Assembly (NCBI GenBank): GCA_031177735.1
Contig: JAPSKJ010000120.1
Location: 1 to 6,503, forward strand
Direction: 5' to 3'
Source of the DNA: Nocardioides sp.
Lineage (GTDB): Bacteria > Actinomycetota > Actinomycetes > Propionibacteriales > Nocardioidaceae
DNA length: 6,503 nucleotides
The first letter of the stretch is position 1, and each line of letters starts with the position of its first letter. The position numbers and the translations under genes are program-made. This document shows positions 5,896-6,503 of the stretch, piece after piece. The notes beneath the pieces were generated by a model. It did no database searches. It saw nothing but the letters and a program-made list of their open reading frames with translations, and was not told the DNA's origin.

Positions 5896-6503
5896 CTACT
5901 CGACCGAGACCAGGAGCGGGTAGCGCTCCTGCCCGCCGTCGTACACCACGACGTCGACAGTCGGGTGGTGCTGCTCCAGCCACGCCCGGCAGTGCTCTGC
6001 GAGCACGCCGCCCGCGTCGTCGCGCCCCGAGACCACGGTGACCAGCTCACCACCGCCTCCCACCAGGCGGGCGAGCACGTCGACGGCCACCTCGGCGAGG
6101 TCGTCACCCACCCGGATGAAGTCACCGTCGATCACGCCGAGCACGTCGCCGACCTCGCACGGCCCGGCCATGGTCATCGCCCGCTTGGCCGCCACGGTCA
6201 CCGCGCCGTGGCGGGCGTGCCGGGCGGTCGCGGTCATCTCCAGCACGTCGCGGTCGAAGGGCCGGCCGGGCTCGTGGACGGCCAGCGCCGCGATGCCCTG
6301 CACCTGCGCGTGGGTCGGGATGACGGCGACGCGGAGGTCGCCGTCGGCCTCGGCGGTGCGGGCGGCGGCCTCGGCGGCCCGGACGCTGTCGTGGTCGTTG
6401 GGCAGCAGGATCACCTCGGCAGCACCGCATCGGCGCATCGCCTCGAGCAGCTCACCGGTCGAGGGGCGCCGGCCGGGCCCGCCCTCGACCACCACGGCGC
6501 CCG
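5896..6503 (-). CDS. DAK2-family kinase (FakA/YloV-like), C-terminal part only
   Basis: This is the last 201 complete codons of a DAK-type protein of the FakA/YloV family. In Firmicutes, FakA is the ATP-binding subunit that phosphorylates fatty acids held by FakB (DegV) proteins. Only the C-terminal domain is in the window; the ATP-binding DhaL domain and the start lie beyond the edge. Recognisable parts are GAVVVEGGPGRRPSTGELL, GAAEVILLPND, VAVIPTHAQVQGIAAL, FDRDVLEMTATA, AMTMAGPCEVGDVLGVIDGD and the closing VVVYDGGQERYPLLVSVE. The segment where Firmicutes proteins typically read GGQTMNPS is GGPGRRPS here. The gene is 16 bases upstream of recG, a neighbour pair seen in many Gram-positive genomes, and is probably co-transcribed with it. 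The substrate in Actinobacteria is not certain, so I give no symbol. Confidence 0.88.
   Translation of the reverse strand, partial: GAVVVEGGPGRRPSTGELLEAMRRCGAAEVILLPNDHDSVRAAEAAARTAEADGDLRVAVIPTHAQVQGIAALAVHEPGRPFDRDVLEMTATARHARHGAVTVAAKRAMTMAGPCEVGDVLGVIDGDFIRVGDDLAEVAVDVLARLVGGGGELVTVVSGRDDAGGVLAEHCRAWLEQHHPTVDVVVYDGGQERYPLLVSVE

Noticed and set aside
4017..6041. Plus-strand open frame of 674 codons
   Set aside because: It is antisense to recG and part of the fakA-like gene; its composition (rich in His, Gln, Gly, Val, Arg) reflects the reversed codon bias of recG, and no motif is recognisable.
5880..6125. Extension of recG upstream to 6125
   Set aside because: It runs through the fakA-like coding sequence in another frame; recG has a strong ribosome site and the family N-terminus at 5879.
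1..6503. Search for mobile elements, CRISPR, tRNA/rRNA, phage, toxin-antitoxin or defence genes
   Set aside because: Nothing found: the window is fully occupied by conserved core genes on one strand with short gaps and uniform composition.

Overview
The window is a compact, high-GC block of housekeeping genes, all on the minus strand. It reads as actinobacterial, most likely Nocardioidaceae or a close relative. The evidence is the strong G/C bias at third codon positions, GTG starts, the actinobacterial style of the proteins, and a gene order (DAK-type kinase, recG, rsmD, coaD, DUF177, rpmF, rnc, mutM) that I know from actinobacterial chromosomes. The family assignment is a judgement from memory, not a search result.

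Reading in the direction of transcription, from high to low coordinates: the 3' part of a FakA/DAK2-type gene (5896-6503, cut by the window edge); recG (3648-5879); rsmD (3067-3651, overlapping the recG stop by 4 bases); coaD (2540-3031); a DUF177/YceD gene (1895-2458 or 1895-2527); rpmF for ribosomal protein L32 (1644-1829); rnc for RNase III (854 to about 1615); and mutM (847 to beyond position 1, cut by the edge). Gaps are 65 bases or less, apart from the 81 bases between coaD and the favoured DUF177 start. No stretch above 300 bases lacks a gene. I see no tRNA, rRNA, CRISPR array, insertion sequence or phage gene.

The genes fall into recognisable jobs: fatty-acid phosphorylation (FakA-like), replication-fork rescue (RecG), 16S rRNA methylation (RsmD), coenzyme A synthesis (CoaD), ribosome parts and RNA maturation (DUF177, L32, RNase III), and oxidative base repair (MutM). 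Spacing suggests fakA-recG-rsmD are translated together. coaD has a promoter-like -10 box placed for a leaderless message. DUF177-rpmF-rnc-mutM seem to be served by a promoter in the coaD-DUF177 gap.

I found no new system. The points worth a second look concern gene starts. The rnc frame has no ATG, GTG or TTG upstream of its catalytic motif. The DUF177 gene appears to begin at CTG behind a good Shine-Dalgarno sequence, while its only upstream canonical start (TTG) overlaps what looks like the -35 box of its own promoter. A perfect inverted repeat sits between that promoter's boxes. The very long plus-strand open frames are shadows of the real genes.
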